DNA of 64,000 nt, taken from NCBI RefSeq assembly GCF_001945365.1, contig NZ_MSTQ01000005.1:1-64000 (forward strand), given 5' to 3'. The stretch is from Pseudomonas reinekei (GTDB taxonomy: Bacteria > Pseudomonadota > Gammaproteobacteria > Pseudomonadales > Pseudomonadaceae). Shown piece after piece: positions 31,444-42,784 of this stretch. Within the stretch, counting starts at the first letter, position 1, and the number at the start of each line of letters is the position of its first letter. A program made the position numbers and the translations under genes. The notes beneath the pieces were generated by a model. That model was given only the letters and a program-made list of their open reading frames with translations, had not been told where the DNA came from and did not search any database.

Positions 31444-34242
31444 ATGGCATTGAAATCCCCCGCGTTTCGTAAAAAATTTCCGTTGTTGGTAACCGGCAGT
31501 CTGCTGGCCTTGCAACCCCTCGCCACTTCCTTCGTGGTCGCCGCGGAACAGTATGACTGCTCAGTCTCTGCTTCGGGCGCCTGGGACTGCGCGCCAAAGA
31601 CGCCGGCGGCTGCATTGCCTCCGCGTCCCGTGCATGACGGCAGCGCCGTTTCCGCGACCGGTGAAACCCCGGCCGAGGACGGCACCAGCGAAGACACGGG
31701 TGCCAAGCCTGTGCTGGTTACCGAGTCCAAGGGCCGTGGCCTGAAGTCGCGTAGCGAAGACTACAGTCACCTCGACTGGGTTCCCCGCGAGCAGCTCACT
31801 GCAGCGCAACTGGCCGAAACCGGTCCCTACTGCTCTGGTTCCTATATCGAACCGATTCGTCCTGGCATGAATGACAAGACGAATAAAAGCGACGCGCCTA
31901 CCTTTATCGGCGCGAAAGCTTCGCGCTATAAGCAGGATGAGCAAGTCGCCAGCCTGGCCGGTGACGTGGTCATGCGCCAGGGCAGCATGCAGGTCGAAGC
32001 CGACGAAGCCAATCTCTACCAGGCTGAGAACCGGGGTGAGCTGAGCGGCAACGTGCGCATTCGCGACAACGGCGCCCTGATCGTCGGTGACCACGCCGAC
32101 GTGCAGCTGGACACCGGTGAAGCCAAGGTCGACAACGCCGAATACGTGATGCACAAATCGCGCATCCGCGGTAACGCGCTGTACGCCAAACGTGCCGAGA
32201 ACGCCATCATCCGCCTCAAGGATGGTACGTACACCACGTGCGAACCGAACAGCAACGCCTGGCAGCTCAAGGGCAACAACATCACCCTGAACCCTGCCAC
32301 CGGCTTCGGTACCGCGACCAACGTGACATTGCGGGTCAAGGACATTCCGATCCTGTACACGCCTTACATCTATTTCCCGATCGACGACCGTCGCCAGTCC
32401 GGCTTCCTGCCGCCGACTATCGGCACCGGCACCGACACCGGTTTCCTGCTGGTCACGCCGTACTACTTCAACCTGGCGCCGAACTACGATGCCACGTTGT
32501 ACCCGCGCTACATGAGCAAGCGCGGCCTGTTGATGGAAGGCGAATTCCGCTACCTGACCAAGTCCAGCGAAGGTCAGTTCGGTGCCGCGTACCTCAACGA
32601 CGAAGAGGACGAGCGCAAGCTGCAGACCGACTACGAAAAAACCCGCTACATGTACAACTGGCAGCACAAGGGTGGTCTCGACTCGCGCGTGTTCACGCAG
32701 GTCGACTACACCAAGATCAGCGATCCTTATTACTTCCAGGATCTGCAGACTGACCAGATTGGCGTGAAGAGTGCCGACTATGTGAACCAGCAGGGTTCGG
32801 TCAGCTATCGCGGTGACAGCTACACGGCTCGCGTGAACGCACAGGCGTATCAGTTGGCGACCATCTCCAACATCACGCCATATGACCGTTTACCGCAAAT
32901 CACCTTTGATGGTGCGCTGCCGGTACACCCAGGCGGTCTAAATTTCAGCTACAACACTGAACTCGTCCGCTTTGACCGGGACTTGAAAAGCGGTGACTTC
33001 ATCAACGAAGACGGTACTGTAGATTCGCGCCTTGATAACAATGTGCAAGGTCTGGCACGCGCAACGGGCGATCGCCTTAACCTTGCACCGGCTGTAAGCC
33101 TGCCGATGCAGGCGTCATATGGCTACATAACGCCAAAGCTCAAGTACCAGTACACGCAATACCAGCTGGACCTGGACGGCATCGGCAAAAACCAGATTGC
33201 AGCGCAATCCGCGGAACAAGACCGCCTCCTGGGTACCTTTGACAGCAACCAGAACCGCGGCGTACCGATCGCCAGCATCGACAGCGGCCTGTACTTCGAT
33301 CGCAACACCCAATGGTTCGGCAAGAATTATCGCCAGACCCTCGAACCGCGCCTGTTCTACCTGTACGTCCCGGAAAAGGATCAGGAAGACATCCCGGTAT
33401 TCGACACCAGCGAATACACGTTCAACTATGCGTCGCTGTTCCGTGACAACCGCTTCTCCGGCTCCGACCGCGTCGGCGACGAGAACAAGCTGTCCCTGGG
33501 CGTGACCAGTCGCTGGATCGAAGACAACGGTTTCGAACGTCAACGCATCAGCGTCGGCCAGGCTTTGTACTTCAAGAATCGCGAAGTCCAACTGCCGGGT
33601 ATCGATGCTAAAACCCGCGAAGACGCGCAATCCGATGTGTCGCCATACGCACTGGAATACGAATATCGCTGGAACCGCGACTGGCGCACCACTGCCGATT
33701 ACAACTGGGACCCGGACAGCCGCAGCCCACGCTCGGGCAGCGCGATGTTCCACTACCAGCCTGAAGACAACCCGAACAAGGTCATCAACGCCGGTTATCG
33801 CTATCGCAATGACCAGGTCCGTTACGACCAGAATACTGGTCAATGGCAAGTGGGCGGCGGTGACTACGGCACCCCGGGCCAGCCTGGCTATGTGAAGGAT
33901 TACTACAAGATCCAACAGCACGACTTCTCGGTGATCTGGCCGATCGTGCCGCAGTGGAATGCCATCAGCCGCTGGCAGTATGACTACAACCGCAACCGTA
34001 CCCTGGAAGCCTTCGGTGGCTTCGAGTACGACAACTGCTGCTGGAAACTGCGTTTGATCAATCGTTACTGGGTCGACTATGAAGAATTCAGTCAGGCCGC
34101 TCCGGAAAACGAAAAAGGCGACCATGGCATCTTCCTCCAAATTGTTCTGAAGGGACTCGGGGGCCTTACCGGCTCCAAGGTAGAGAGCTTCCTCGACAAA
34201 GGCATTCAAGGTTATCGTGAACGTGAAGACCAAGCTTTCTGA
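31444..34242 (+). CDS. lptD: LPS-assembly protein LptD
   Basis: Outer-membrane beta-barrel that inserts lipopolysaccharide into the outer leaflet. 932 aa: signal peptide (about 1-33), N-terminal cysteines in [15 protein letters not shown], an OstA/LptA-like jellyroll (about 130-270, [18 protein letters not shown]) and the C-terminal barrel with the adjacent Cys-Cys pair in YDNCCWKLR (about 863-865), used for the inter-domain disulfides. Start at the ATG at 31444. Head of the lptD-surA-pdxA-rsmA-apaG-apaH cluster. Confidence 0.96.
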   Translation: MALKSPAFRKKFPLLVTGSLLALQPLATSFVVAAEQYDCSVSASGAWDCAPKTPAAALPPRPVHDGSAVSATGETPAEDGTSEDTGAKPVLVTESKGRGLKSRSEDYSHLDWVPREQLTAAQLAETGPYCSGSYIEPIRPGMNDKTNKSDAPTFIGAKASRYKQDEQVASLAGDVVMRQGSMQVEADEANLYQAENRGELSGNVRIRDNGALIVGDHADVQLDTGEAKVDNAEYVMHKSRIRGNALYAKRAENAIIRLKDGTYTTCEPNSNAWQLKGNNITLNPATGFGTATNVTLRVKDIPILYTPYIYFPIDDRRQSGFLPPTIGTGTDTGFLLVTPYYFNLAPNYDATLYPRYMSKRGLLMEGEFRYLTKSSEGQFGAAYLNDEEDERKLQTDYEKTRYMYNWQHKGGLDSRVFTQVDYTKISDPYYFQDLQTDQIGVKSADYVNQQGSVSYRGDSYTARVNAQAYQLATISNITPYDRLPQITFDGALPVHPGGLNFSYNTELVRFDRDLKSGDFINEDGTVDSRLDNNVQGLARATGDRLNLAPAVSLPMQASYGYITPKLKYQYTQYQLDLDGIGKNQIAAQSAEQDRLLGTFDSNQNRGVPIASIDSGLYFDRNTQWFGKNYRQTLEPRLFYLYVPEKDQEDIPVFDTSEYTFNYASLFRDNRFSGSDRVGDENKLSLGVTSRWIEDNGFERQRISVGQALYFKNREVQLPGIDAKTREDAQSDVSPYALEYEYRWNRDWRTTADYNWDPDSRSPRSGSAMFHYQPEDNPNKVINAGYRYRNDQVRYDQNTGQWQVGGGDYGTPGQPGYVKDYYKIQQHDFSVIWPIVPQWNAISRWQYDYNRNRTLEAFGGFEYDNCCWKLRLINRYWVDYEEFSQAAPENEKGDHGIFLQIVLKGLGGLTGSKVESFLDKGIQGYREREDQAF

Positions 34243-35539
34243 TTGTCTGCGCCCGCTGTTGCTGGGCGCGCTGTTCCTGGGTACCGCGGCCAACGCCGCG
34301 GTGCAGTCCATCGATAAAGTGGTGGCCATTGTCGATAACGACGTGGTCATGCAGAGCCAACTGGATCAGCGCATCCATGAAGTTCAGCAAACCATCGCCA
34401 AGCGCGGCACCGCCGTGCCACCGGCCAGCGTACTGGAGCAGCAGGTGCTTGAGCGCCTGATCGTCGAGAACCTGCAATTGCAGATCGGCGAACGCTCGGG
34501 CATCCGCATTACCGATGAAGAACTGAACCAGGCTGTCGGCACAATCGCCCAGCGCAACAACATGACGGTCGACCAGTTCCGCGCCGCCCTGACCCGCGAC
34601 GGCCTGTCTTACGACGACGCCCGTGACCAGATCCGCCGCGAAATGGTCATCAGCCGCGTGCGTCAGCGCCGTGTGGCCGAACGCATCCAGGTCTCCGAAC
34701 AGGAAGTGAAGAACTTCCTGGCTTCCGACCTTGGCAAAATGCAGCTGTCCGAAGAGTTCCGCCTGGCCAACATCCTGATTCCAACGCCAGAAAGCGCCAA
34801 CTCCGACGCGATTCAGAATGCTGCCAAACAGGCTGACGCGGTTTACCAGCAGCTCAAACAAGGCGCTGACTTCGGTCAACTGGCCATCGCCAAGTCCGCC
34901 AGTGAAACGGCTCTGGAAGGCGGCGACATGGGCTGGCGTAAAGCTGCCCAACTGCCACCTCCCTTCGATCGTCTGCTGAGCAGCATGACCGTCGGCGACG
35001 TAACCCAGCCAATGCGCACGCCGGGCGGCTTCATCATCTTGAAGATCCTCGACAAGCGTGGCGGCGAGACTCAGATGCGCGATGAAGTGCACGTGCGTCA
35101 CATTCTGGTCAAACCGAGCCCGATTCGCGACGAAGAAAAAACCAAGGCGCTGGCTCAGTCGCTCTACACCCGTATCGAAGCGGGCGAAGACTTCGGCGAA
35201 CTGGCGAAAAGCTATTCGGAAGACCCGGGTTCTGCCCTCAACGGCGGCGACCTGAACTGGATCGACCCGAATGCTCTGGTTCCGGAGTTCCGCGAAGTGA
35301 TGGCCAAGACCCCACAAGGTCAACTGTCCAAGCCTTTCCAGACTCAATACGGCTGGCACGTACTGGAAGTCCTCGGCCGTCGCGCCACCGACAGCACCAC
35401 CCAGGCACGCGAACAACAAGCCATGACCGTACTGCGTAACCGCAAATACGACGAAGAGCTGCAAAGCTGGCTGCGTCAGATCCGTGACGAAGCGTACGTA
35501 GAAATCAAACTCCCTGGCGCCGACCAGGCAGCGCAGTGA
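34223..35539 (+). CDS. surA: Periplasmic chaperone/peptidyl-prolyl isomerase SurA
   Basis: Escorts outer-membrane proteins, including LptD, through the periplasm. 438 aa from the GTG at 34223 ([15 protein letters not shown]); a GTG six bases earlier is an alternative. Signal peptide about 1-25, SurA N-domain, then two parvulin domains (about 175-275 and 285-390; the second contains [10 protein letters not shown]). Starts inside the end of lptD, overlapping it by 20 nt, and overlaps pdxA by 4 nt. Confidence 0.95.
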   Translation: MKTKLSDCLRPLLLGALFLGTAANAAVQSIDKVVAIVDNDVVMQSQLDQRIHEVQQTIAKRGTAVPPASVLEQQVLERLIVENLQLQIGERSGIRITDEELNQAVGTIAQRNNMTVDQFRAALTRDGLSYDDARDQIRREMVISRVRQRRVAERIQVSEQEVKNFLASDLGKMQLSEEFRLANILIPTPESANSDAIQNAAKQADAVYQQLKQGADFGQLAIAKSASETALEGGDMGWRKAAQLPPPFDRLLSSMTVGDVTQPMRTPGGFIILKILDKRGGETQMRDEVHVRHILVKPSPIRDEEKTKALAQSLYTRIEAGEDFGELAKSYSEDPGSALNGGDLNWIDPNALVPEFREVMAKTPQGQLSKPFQTQYGWHVLEVLGRRATDSTTQAREQQAMTVLRNRKYDEELQSWLRQIRDEAYVEIKLPGADQAAQ

Positions 35540-36525
35540 AACCCAAACGTTTCGCGCTGACACCCGGCGAACCGGCCGGCATAGGTCCCGACCTGTGCCT
35601 GCTGCTCGCCTCGCAAGCCCAGCCACACCCCCTGATTGCCATCACCAGCCGCGACCTGCTCCTCGAGCGGGCCGCGCAGCTAGGTGTGGCTGTCGACTTG
35701 CTGCCGGTCACTCCAGACAATTGGCCAGATTCGCCCGCCCCCGCCAACAGCCTGTATGTCTGGGATACACCACTGAATGCCAAGGTCGTCGCCGGGCAAC
35801 TGGACAAGGCCAACGCAGCTTTCGTTCTGGAAACCCTGACCCGCGCCGGTCAAGGCTGTCTGGACGGACACTTTGCCGGCATGATCACCGCCCCGGTGCA
35901 TAAAGGTGTGATCAACGAGTCCGGAATTGCCTTCTCCGGGCACACCGAATTCCTCGCTGACCTGACGCATACCGCGCAAGTGGTCATGATGCTGGCCACC
36001 CGCGGCCTGCGCGTGGCACTGGTCACCACCCACCTGCCCCTTCGCGAGATTGCCGATGCGATCACCCCGGAGCGCCTGGAGCGGGTGACGCGAATCCTGC
36101 ATACCGATCTTCAAGAAAAATTCGGCATCGCCCGACCGCGAATCCTGGTGTGCGGGCTCAACCCCCACGCCGGCGAAGGCGGACACCTGGGCCATGAAGA
36201 AATCGACATCATCGAACCCACATTAGAGCGCTTGCGCGGCGAAGGCATGGACCTGCGTGGTCCGCTGCCCGCCGACACTCTGTTTACCCCCAAATATCTG
36301 GAGCACTGCGACGCAGTGCTGGCGATGTACCATGACCAGGGCCTGCCTGTGCTGAAATACAAAGGCTTCGGCGCAGCAGTCAATGTGACGCTCGGACTGC
36401 CGATCATCCGCACGTCGGTCGACCACGGCACCGCCCTGGACCTGGCCGGCAGCGGCAAGATCGACACCGGCAGCCTGCAAGTCGCGCTGGAAACCGCCTA
36501 CCAGATGGCCGAGACCCGTTTATGA
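35536..36525 (+). CDS. pdxA: 4-hydroxythreonine-4-phosphate dehydrogenase
   Basis: NAD-dependent step in pyridoxal phosphate synthesis. 329 aa starting with GTG inside the surA stop. Family motifs include [12 protein letters not shown] at the N-terminus, [12 protein letters not shown], the metal ligands in [12 protein letters not shown] and the catalytic region [16 protein letters not shown]. Confidence 0.96.
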   Translation: MKPKRFALTPGEPAGIGPDLCLLLASQAQPHPLIAITSRDLLLERAAQLGVAVDLLPVTPDNWPDSPAPANSLYVWDTPLNAKVVAGQLDKANAAFVLETLTRAGQGCLDGHFAGMITAPVHKGVINESGIAFSGHTEFLADLTHTAQVVMMLATRGLRVALVTTHLPLREIADAITPERLERVTRILHTDLQEKFGIARPRILVCGLNPHAGEGGHLGHEEIDIIEPTLERLRGEGMDLRGPLPADTLFTPKYLEHCDAVLAMYHDQGLPVLKYKGFGAAVNVTLGLPIIRTSVDHGTALDLAGSGKIDTGSLQVALETAYQMAETRL

Positions 36526-37340
36526 CCGAGCAATACCAACACAAGGCGCGCAAGCGTTTTGGCCAGAACTTCCTGCACGATGCCGGCGTTATCGACCGTA
36601 TCCTGCGCTCCATCCATGCCAAAGCTGAAGACCGTCTGCTGGAAATCGGCCCGGGCCAGGGTGCGCTTACCCAGGGCCTGCTCAGCAGCGGCGCGCAACT
36701 CGACGTGGTGGAGCTGGACAAGGACCTGATCCCGATCCTCAACCAGCAGTTCGCCGGCAAAAGCAATTTCAACCTGCACCAGGGCGACGCTCTGAAGTTC
36801 GACTTCAACAGCCTGAATGCAGCGCCTCGCAGCCTGCGCGTGGTCGGCAACCTGCCGTACAACATCTCCACGCCGCTGATTTTCCATTTGCTGCACAACG
36901 CCCACCTGATCCGCGACATGCACTTCATGCTGCAGAAAGAAGTGGTCGAGCGTCTGGCGGCAGGCCCTGGCGGCGGCGATTGGGGCCGTTTGTCGATCAT
37001 GGTTCAGTATCACTGCCGGGTTGAGCACCTGTTCAACGTAGGACCAGGTGCGTTCAACCCGCCACCGAAAGTCGACTCGGCCATCGTACGCCTGGTGCCC
37101 CATGCCGTGCTGCCACACCCGGCCAAGGATCACCGGTTGCTGGAACGTGTTGTGCGCGAAGCCTTCAACCAGCGCCGCAAGACCTTGCGCAACACCCTCA
37201 AGCTGCTGCTGAGCAACGACGAAATCGAAGCCGCCGGCGTCGATGGCAGCCTGCGTCCCGAGCAACTTGATCTGGCCGCTTTCGTGCGCCTGGCCGACAA
37301 GCTCAGCGAACAATCCCTACAGAAGCCAGCGGACGCCTGA
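36522..37340 (+). CDS. rsmA: 16S rRNA (adenine1518/1519-N6) dimethyltransferase
   Basis: Dimethylates two adenines in the 3'-terminal hairpin of 16S rRNA (KsgA). 272 aa with GQNFLHD near the start, SAM motif [15 protein letters not shown] and the catalytic NLPYNIST. Overlaps pdxA by 4 nt. Synonym ksgA. Confidence 0.97.
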   Translation: MTEQYQHKARKRFGQNFLHDAGVIDRILRSIHAKAEDRLLEIGPGQGALTQGLLSSGAQLDVVELDKDLIPILNQQFAGKSNFNLHQGDALKFDFNSLNAAPRSLRVVGNLPYNISTPLIFHLLHNAHLIRDMHFMLQKEVVERLAAGPGGGDWGRLSIMVQYHCRVEHLFNVGPGAFNPPPKVDSAIVRLVPHAVLPHPAKDHRLLERVVREAFNQRRKTLRNTLKLLLSNDEIEAAGVDGSLRPEQLDLAAFVRLADKLSEQSLQKPADA

Positions 37341-37463
37341 CAGAGCCGAAGCGTTATCGGGTAGGACACCAGCGCCCATGTCTGGTTTACTACCCGGTAC
37401 TTGGCCTAGACTGAACTCCATCAGTTAAGCCCCGCGTCCCGCTTCGTTTTTAAGGCCTCTTGC

Positions 37464-37844
37464 ATGTCCGATCCTCGTTATCAGGTCGACGTCAGCGTCG
37501 TCACCCGTTATCTGGCAGAACAATCGCAACCCGAACATGACCGCTTTGCCTTCGCGTACACCATTACCGTACAAAACAACGGCGAGTTACCCGCCAAGCT
37601 GTTGTCACGGCACTGGGTGATCACCGATGGTGACGGGCACGTGGAAGAGATTCGTGGCGCCGGCGTGGTCGGCCAACAGCCATTGATCGACGCAGGCCAA
37701 AGCCACACCTACAGCAGTGGCACGGTCATGACCACCAAGGTCGGCACCATGCAGGGCACGTATCAGATGATTGCCGACGACGGTAAACACTTCGATGCGA
37801 TCATTGCGCCGTTCCGCCTTGCCGTACCGGGGTCGTTGCACTGA
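37464..37844 (+). CDS. apaG: ApaG domain protein
   Basis: 126-aa beta-sandwich protein of the ApaG/CorD family; its function is unresolved, and it is consistently paired with apaH. The core [34 protein letters not shown] shows the conserved HWxITD and GxGVVGxQP features. The gap from rsmA is 123 nt, containing a -10-like TAGACT, so a local promoter is possible. The stop shares one base with the apaH ATG. Confidence 0.94.
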   Translation: MSDPRYQVDVSVVTRYLAEQSQPEHDRFAFAYTITVQNNGELPAKLLSRHWVITDGDGHVEEIRGAGVVGQQPLIDAGQSHTYSSGTVMTTKVGTMQGTYQMIADDGKHFDAIIAPFRLAVPGSLH

Positions 37845-38728
37845 TGGCAACGTATGCCGTCGGCGACCTGCAAGGCTGCCTTGAAGCGCTGCAGTGCCTG
37901 CTCAAGCAGGTGGCGTTCGACCCGGCCAAGGATCGCTTGTGGCTGGTCGGCGACCTGGTCAACCGTGGCCCGCAATCGCTCGAAACGTTGCGCTTCCTCT
38001 ATAGCATCCGTGAATCGCTGGTGTGCGTACTCGGCAACCACGACCTGCACCTGCTGGCCGCCGGGCAAAACATCGAGCGCCTGAAAAAAGGCGACACCCT
38101 GCGCGAAATCATCGAGGCACCGGATTGCGCCGAGTTGCTGGACTGGTTGCGCCAGCAAAAGCTCATGCATTACGACGAACAACGGAACGTGGCGCTGGTG
38201 CACGCGGGGATCCCGCCGCAGTGGTCGCTGCGCAAGGCCCTGAAGTACGCCGCCGAAGTCGAAACCGCGCTGCGGGACGATAACCTGTTACTGCCGTACC
38301 TTGATGGCATGTATGGCAACGATCCGGCGAAATGGGACAGCGACCTCAAGGGCGTGACGCGCCTGAGGGTGATCACTAACTATTTCACGCGGATGCGCTT
38401 CTGTACGCCCGAAGGCAAACTCGACCTCAAGAGCAAGGAAGGCCTCGATTCGGCACCGGCAGGTTACAAACCCTGGTTCCAGCACAAGGAACGCAAGACC
38501 CGGGACCTGAAGATCATCTTCGGCCACTGGGCGGCGCTGGAAGGCAACGTCGACGCCGCGGGCATCTTCGCCCTCGACACAGGCTGTGTCTGGGGCGGCG
38601 CCTTGACACTGATGAATGTCGACAGCCTTGAACGCCTGTCCTGCAAATGCGACGACCATGGCCATCTCGCTGCGCCACCAGTCGCCCCATCCCTTTCCGA
38701 ACCATCGTCAGTCAGCGCCCCGCGTTAG
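37844..38728 (+). CDS. apaH: Bis(5'-nucleosyl)-tetraphosphatase, symmetrical
   Basis: Hydrolyses Ap4A to two ADP. 294 aa metallophosphatase: [34 protein letters not shown] and the C-terminal FGHWAALEG supply the metal ligands. Slightly longer than E. coli ApaH (about 280 aa) because of a Ser/Pro-rich tail. One-base overlap with apaG. Confidence 0.96.
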   Translation: MATYAVGDLQGCLEALQCLLKQVAFDPAKDRLWLVGDLVNRGPQSLETLRFLYSIRESLVCVLGNHDLHLLAAGQNIERLKKGDTLREIIEAPDCAELLDWLRQQKLMHYDEQRNVALVHAGIPPQWSLRKALKYAAEVETALRDDNLLLPYLDGMYGNDPAKWDSDLKGVTRLRVITNYFTRMRFCTPEGKLDLKSKEGLDSAPAGYKPWFQHKERKTRDLKIIFGHWAALEGNVDAAGIFALDTGCVWGGALTLMNVDSLERLSCKCDDHGHLAAPPVAPSLSEPSSVSAPR

Positions 38729-38761
38729 ACTGCGCTTACAGCCGAGACACAGGAACCCGCC

Positions 38762-39091
38762 ATGAGCGAATTCAAACGTATTCCCCCGGAACAGGCCCAA
38801 GCCCTGCGTGAACAAGGCGCGGTGGTGGTCGATGTCCGTGACCCTGCGACCTTTGCGGCGCTGCACATCAGCGGCTCGAAGCATCTGGACAACCACTCAC
38901 TGCACGCCTTCATTCAGGGCGCCGACCTTGATGCGCCGACTGTGGTGGTCTGCTACCACGGTAATTCCAGTCAGGGCGCTGCTGCCTACCTGATCAGTCA
39001 GGGCTTCTCCGACGTCTACAGCATGGATGGCGGTTTTGAGCTGTGGCGTACGACTTATCCTTCGGAAACGGCGCAAGGCACTTCCGAATAA
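38762..39091 (+). CDS. glpE: Thiosulfate sulfurtransferase GlpE (single rhodanese domain)
   Basis: 109-aa cytoplasmic rhodanese. The catalytic cysteine is in [14 protein letters not shown] (CYHGNS loop, about residue 64), the same loop as in E. coli GlpE. N-terminal [19 protein letters not shown] is typical. Downstream of apaH in the same order as PA0589. Confidence 0.93.
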   Translation: MSEFKRIPPEQAQALREQGAVVVDVRDPATFAALHISGSKHLDNHSLHAFIQGADLDAPTVVVCYHGNSSQGAAAYLISQGFSDVYSMDGGFELWRTTYPSETAQGTSE

Positions 39092-39388
39092 TTTTTTTGT
39101 AACACGCAAGCCCGCGGCTTCCGTGGGCTCGCGCGGTGGCAGACGAACGGTCTGCCACAACTAATTACGTATCTCTCCTTTACCTCCTGAATTCCCAACT
39201 ATCCTTAAGCGCAGGCCATCCAAAACAGGGGAGAGCCGGTACACCGGCGCGCGGATCATCGGGAGTAGCTTTCGGAGCCGTCAGCTTCGAAAGGTTTCTG
39301 GGGGGTAAACAGCGACTGCCTGTTCGGTTGCTGCCAGCATCGACTGAGTGATCCGGCGTCGGCTCCACGTATCGAGCGAGGTGACGTC
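39092..39388 (+). promoter_or_regulatory. prkA upstream region: candidate sigma-S promoter and structured leader
   Basis: No gene is seen in these 297 bp. CTATCCTTAA at 39199-39208 closely matches the extended -10 of RpoS promoters (CTAYRCTTAA), with one deviation. A transcript from about 39214 would have a leader of about 175 nt containing a GCCGGT-AC-ACCGGC hairpin near 39235-39250 and a CTTTCG...CGAAAG stem near 39270-39295. Near 39119 an AGCCCGCGG/CCGTGGGCT hairpin follows glpE. E. coli yeaGH is known to be RpoS-dependent. Confidence 0.55.
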
Positions 39389-41311
39389 ATGAGTATCTTT
39401 AGCCACTTCCAACAACGTTTCGAGTCCACACGCCAGGAAGAACTCTCGCTGCAAGAGTATCTCGAACTGTGCAAAAAGGACCGTAGCGCCTACGTTTCCG
39501 CCGCCGAGCGTCTGCTCCTGGCTATCGGTGAACCGGAGCTGCTCGACACCTCGACCAACTCGAGGCTGTCGCGAATCTTCTCCAACAAGGTGATCCGCCG
39601 CTATCCGGCCTTTGAAGACTTCCACGGGATGGAAGAATGCATCGACCAGATTGTGTCGTATTTCCGCCATGCCGCCCAAGGCCTGGAAGAGAAGAAACAA
39701 ATCCTTTATCTGCTCGGCCCTGTTGGCGGCGGTAAATCGTCCCTGGCCGAGAAGCTCAAGCAACTGATTGAAAAAGTGCCCTTCTACGCCATCAAGGGCT
39801 CGCCGGTTTTCGAATCGCCGCTGGGGCTGTTCAACTCCACTGAAGATGGCGCCATTCTCGAAGAGGACTTCGGGATTCCACGGCGCTACCTCAACACCAT
39901 CATGTCGCCATGGGCGACTAAACGCCTGGCCGAATTCGGCGGCGACATCAGCCAGTTCCGCGTGGTGAAACTGTACCCGTCGATCCTCAACCAGATCGCC
40001 GTGGCCAAAACCGAGCCGGGAGATGAAAACAACCAGGACATCTCGGCACTGGTGGGCAAGGTCGATATCCGCAAACTGGAAGAATTCCCGCAGAACGACG
40101 CCGACGCCTACAGCTACTCGGGCGCACTGTGCCGGGCCAACCAGGGCCTGATGGAATTCGTCGAAATGTTCAAGGCACCGATCAAGGTGCTGCACCCACT
40201 GTTGACCGCCACTCAGGAAGGCAACTACAACAGTACCGAAGGTCTTGGCGCGATTCCGTTCACCGGGATCCTGCTCGCGCACTCCAACGAATCGGAATGG
40301 CACACCTTCCGCAACAACAAGAACAACGAAGCCTTCATCGACCGGATCTACATCGTCAAAGTGCCGTACTGCCTGCGGGTCAGCGACGAAGTGAAGATCT
40401 ACGACAAGCTGCTGTTCAACAGCTCGCTGGCCAAGGCCCATTGCGCGCCCGACACCTTGAAGATGCTGGCCCAGTTCACTGTTCTTTCGCGCCTGAAGGA
40501 GCCGGAAAACTCCAACATCTACTCGAAGATGCGGGTGTATGACGGCGAAAACCTCAAGGACACCGATCCGAAAGCCAAATCGATCCAGGAATACCGCGAC
40601 AACGCGGGCGTCGACGAGGGCATGAATGGTCTGTCGACCCGTTTCGCGTTCAAGATCCTGTCCAAGGTCTTCAACTTCGATCCCCACGAAATCGCCGCCA
40701 ACCCGGTGCATCTGCTCTACGTGCTGGAACAGCAGATCGAGCAGGAACAATTCCAGGCCGAGACCCGCGAACGCTATCTGCGCTTCCTCAAGGAATACCT
40801 GGCACCGCGCTATATCGAATTCATCGGCAAGGAGATCCAGACCGCGTACCTCGAGTCTTACAGCGAGTACGGCCAGAACATCTTCGACCGCTACGTGCTG
40901 TACGCCGACTTCTGGATTCAGGACCAGGAATACCGCGATCCGGAAACCGGCGAAATCCTCAACCGCGTGGCATTGAACGAAGAGCTGGAAAAAATCGAAA
41001 AACCGGCCGGCATCAGCAATCCGAAGGATTTCCGCAACGAAATCGTCAACTTCGTACTGCGTGCCCGGGCCAACAACAACGGCAAGAATCCAACCTGGCT
41101 CAGCTACGAAAAACTGCGGGTGGTCATCGAGAAGAAAATGTTCTCCAACACCGAGGACCTGCTGCCGGTCATCAGCTTCAATGCCAAGGCCAGCAAAGAA
41201 GACCAGCAGAAGCACAACGACTTCGTTACACGGATGGTCGAGCGGGGTTACACCGACAAACAGGTACGACTGCTGTCCGAGTGGTATCTGCGGGTCAGAA
41301 AATCACAATAA
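39389..41311 (+). CDS. prkA: PrkA family serine protein kinase (YeaG)
   Basis: 640-aa AAA-type kinase linked to starvation and stationary-phase responses. Walker A is in LLGPVGGGKSSLAEKLK (about 110-125); the C-terminal PrkA kinase region follows. Family length matches E. coli YeaG (644 aa). First gene of the conserved prkA-yeaH-spoVR trio; a long hairpin (41342-41383) separates it from yeaH. Confidence 0.94.
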   Translation: MSIFSHFQQRFESTRQEELSLQEYLELCKKDRSAYVSAAERLLLAIGEPELLDTSTNSRLSRIFSNKVIRRYPAFEDFHGMEECIDQIVSYFRHAAQGLEEKKQILYLLGPVGGGKSSLAEKLKQLIEKVPFYAIKGSPVFESPLGLFNSTEDGAILEEDFGIPRRYLNTIMSPWATKRLAEFGGDISQFRVVKLYPSILNQIAVAKTEPGDENNQDISALVGKVDIRKLEEFPQNDADAYSYSGALCRANQGLMEFVEMFKAPIKVLHPLLTATQEGNYNSTEGLGAIPFTGILLAHSNESEWHTFRNNKNNEAFIDRIYIVKVPYCLRVSDEVKIYDKLLFNSSLAKAHCAPDTLKMLAQFTVLSRLKEPENSNIYSKMRVYDGENLKDTDPKAKSIQEYRDNAGVDEGMNGLSTRFAFKILSKVFNFDPHEIAANPVHLLYVLEQQIEQEQFQAETRERYLRFLKEYLAPRYIEFIGKEIQTAYLESYSEYGQNIFDRYVLYADFWIQDQEYRDPETGEILNRVALNEELEKIEKPAGISNPKDFRNEIVNFVLRARANNNGKNPTWLSYEKLRVVIEKKMFSNTEDLLPVISFNAKASKEDQQKHNDFVTRMVERGYTDKQVRLLSEWYLRVRKSQ

Positions 41312-41341
41312 CCCGCTGCCGGCCAGACCGGTTGTCGTCAG

Positions 41342-41383
41342 CCAGAGACCTGTGTGCGCTTTTTCTGCTACACAGGCCTCTGG
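41342..41383 (+). other. Long hairpin in the prkA-yeaH gap
   Basis: A 14-bp stem with one mismatch: 41342-41355 (CCAGAGACCTGTGT) pairs with 41370-41383 (ACACAGGCCTCTGG). The 14-nt loop is rich in T, but no T tract follows the stem. Could be an RNase processing or mRNA-stabilising site or a weak terminator inside the operon. Confidence 0.6.
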
Positions 41384-41515
41384 AAGGTGTTCGAAAGTCG
41401 GTAGCGAGATTCAGGCAGTATCCTCGGCGCTTGGGGGAGCGTGTATGTCCCTCGGCACCCGGTTCGCTGCTGCTTGAGCGCTCGCCCCTTTCAGGACAGC
41501 TTCTAAGGAGCAGTC

Positions 41516-42784
41516 ATGAGCTATGTGATCGACCGACGTCTCAATGGCAAGAACAAGAGCACGGTGAACCGTCAGCGGTTTCTGCGGCGTTACCGTGATC
41601 ACATCAAAAAGGCTGTCGAAGAGGCGGTCAGTCGGCGCTCCATTACCGATATGGAGCACGGCGAGCAAATCAGCATTCCTGGTCGCGATATCGACGAGCC
41701 GGTGCTTCACCATGGTCGCGGTGGCAAACAAACCGTCGTGCACCCTGGCAACAAGGAATTCACCAGCGGCGAGCACATTGCGCGTCCACCGGGAGGCGGC
41801 GGTAGAGGCCCCGGCAAGGCCGGCAACTCGGGTGAAGGGATGGACGAATTCGTCTTCCAGATCACCCAGGAGGAGTTCCTCGAATTCATGTTCGAGGATC
41901 TGGAGCTGCCCAACCTGGTCAAACGCAACCTGACCGGCACCGACACCTTCAAGACCGTACGTGCCGGGATCAGCAACGAGGGCAACCCGTCGCGGATCAA
42001 CATCATCCGCACCCTGCGCTCAGCCCATGCCCGGCGTATCGCCCTATCCGGCAGCAGCCGCGCAAAACTGCGCGAAGCCAAGGAAGAACTCCTGCGATTA
42101 AAGCAGGAAGAACCGGATAACTTCGGCGATATTCAGGAACTCGAAGCGGAAATCGAAAAACTCAGCGCGCGCATTCATCGCGTGCCGTTCCTCGACACCT
42201 TTGACCTCAAATACAACCTGCTCATCAAGCAACCCAACCCCAGCTCCAAGGCTGTGATGTTCTGCCTGATGGACGTATCCGGCTCAATGACCCAGGCGAC
42301 CAAGGACATCGCCAAGCGCTTCTTTATCCTGCTGTACCTGTTTCTCAAGCGTAACTACGACAAGATCGACGTCGTGTTCATTCGCCACCACACCAGTGCC
42401 CGCGAAGTGGATGAGGAAGAGTTTTTCTACTCCCGCGAAACCGGCGGCACCATCGTCTCCAGCGCCCTGAAGCTGATGCAGGAGATCATGGCCGAGCGCT
42501 ATCCGAGCAACGAATGGAACATCTACGCGGCCCAGGCTTCCGATGGCGACAACTGGAACGACGACTCGCCGATCTGCCGCGACATCCTGATCAACCAGAT
42601 CATGCCGTTCGTGCAGTACTACACTTACGTTGAGATCACCCCCCGCGAACATCAGGCCCTGTGGTTCGAGTACGAACGCATCGCCGAAGCCTTTTCTGAC
42701 ACTTTTGCCCAGCAACAACTGGTCTCGGCCGGGGATATCTATCCGGTCTTCCGTGAACTCTTCCAGCGCAGGTTAGTGACATGA
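41516..42784 (+). CDS. yeaH: UPF0229 / DUF444 family protein (YeaH)
   Basis: 422 aa, function unknown, always associated with prkA. A basic N-terminus and Gly-rich linker ([18 protein letters not shown]) are followed by a C-terminal von Willebrand A-like domain with a MIDAS motif in [15 protein letters not shown] (DxSxS, about 255) and [18 protein letters not shown]. Shine-Dalgarno AAGGAG before the ATG. Overlaps spoVR by 4 nt. Confidence 0.93.
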   Translation: MSYVIDRRLNGKNKSTVNRQRFLRRYRDHIKKAVEEAVSRRSITDMEHGEQISIPGRDIDEPVLHHGRGGKQTVVHPGNKEFTSGEHIARPPGGGGRGPGKAGNSGEGMDEFVFQITQEEFLEFMFEDLELPNLVKRNLTGTDTFKTVRAGISNEGNPSRINIIRTLRSAHARRIALSGSSRAKLREAKEELLRLKQEEPDNFGDIQELEAEIEKLSARIHRVPFLDTFDLKYNLLIKQPNPSSKAVMFCLMDVSGSMTQATKDIAKRFFILLYLFLKRNYDKIDVVFIRHHTSAREVDEEEFFYSRETGGTIVSSALKLMQEIMAERYPSNEWNIYAAQASDGDNWNDDSPICRDILINQIMPFVQYYTYVEITPREHQALWFEYERIAEAFSDTFAQQQLVSAGDIYPVFRELFQRRLVT

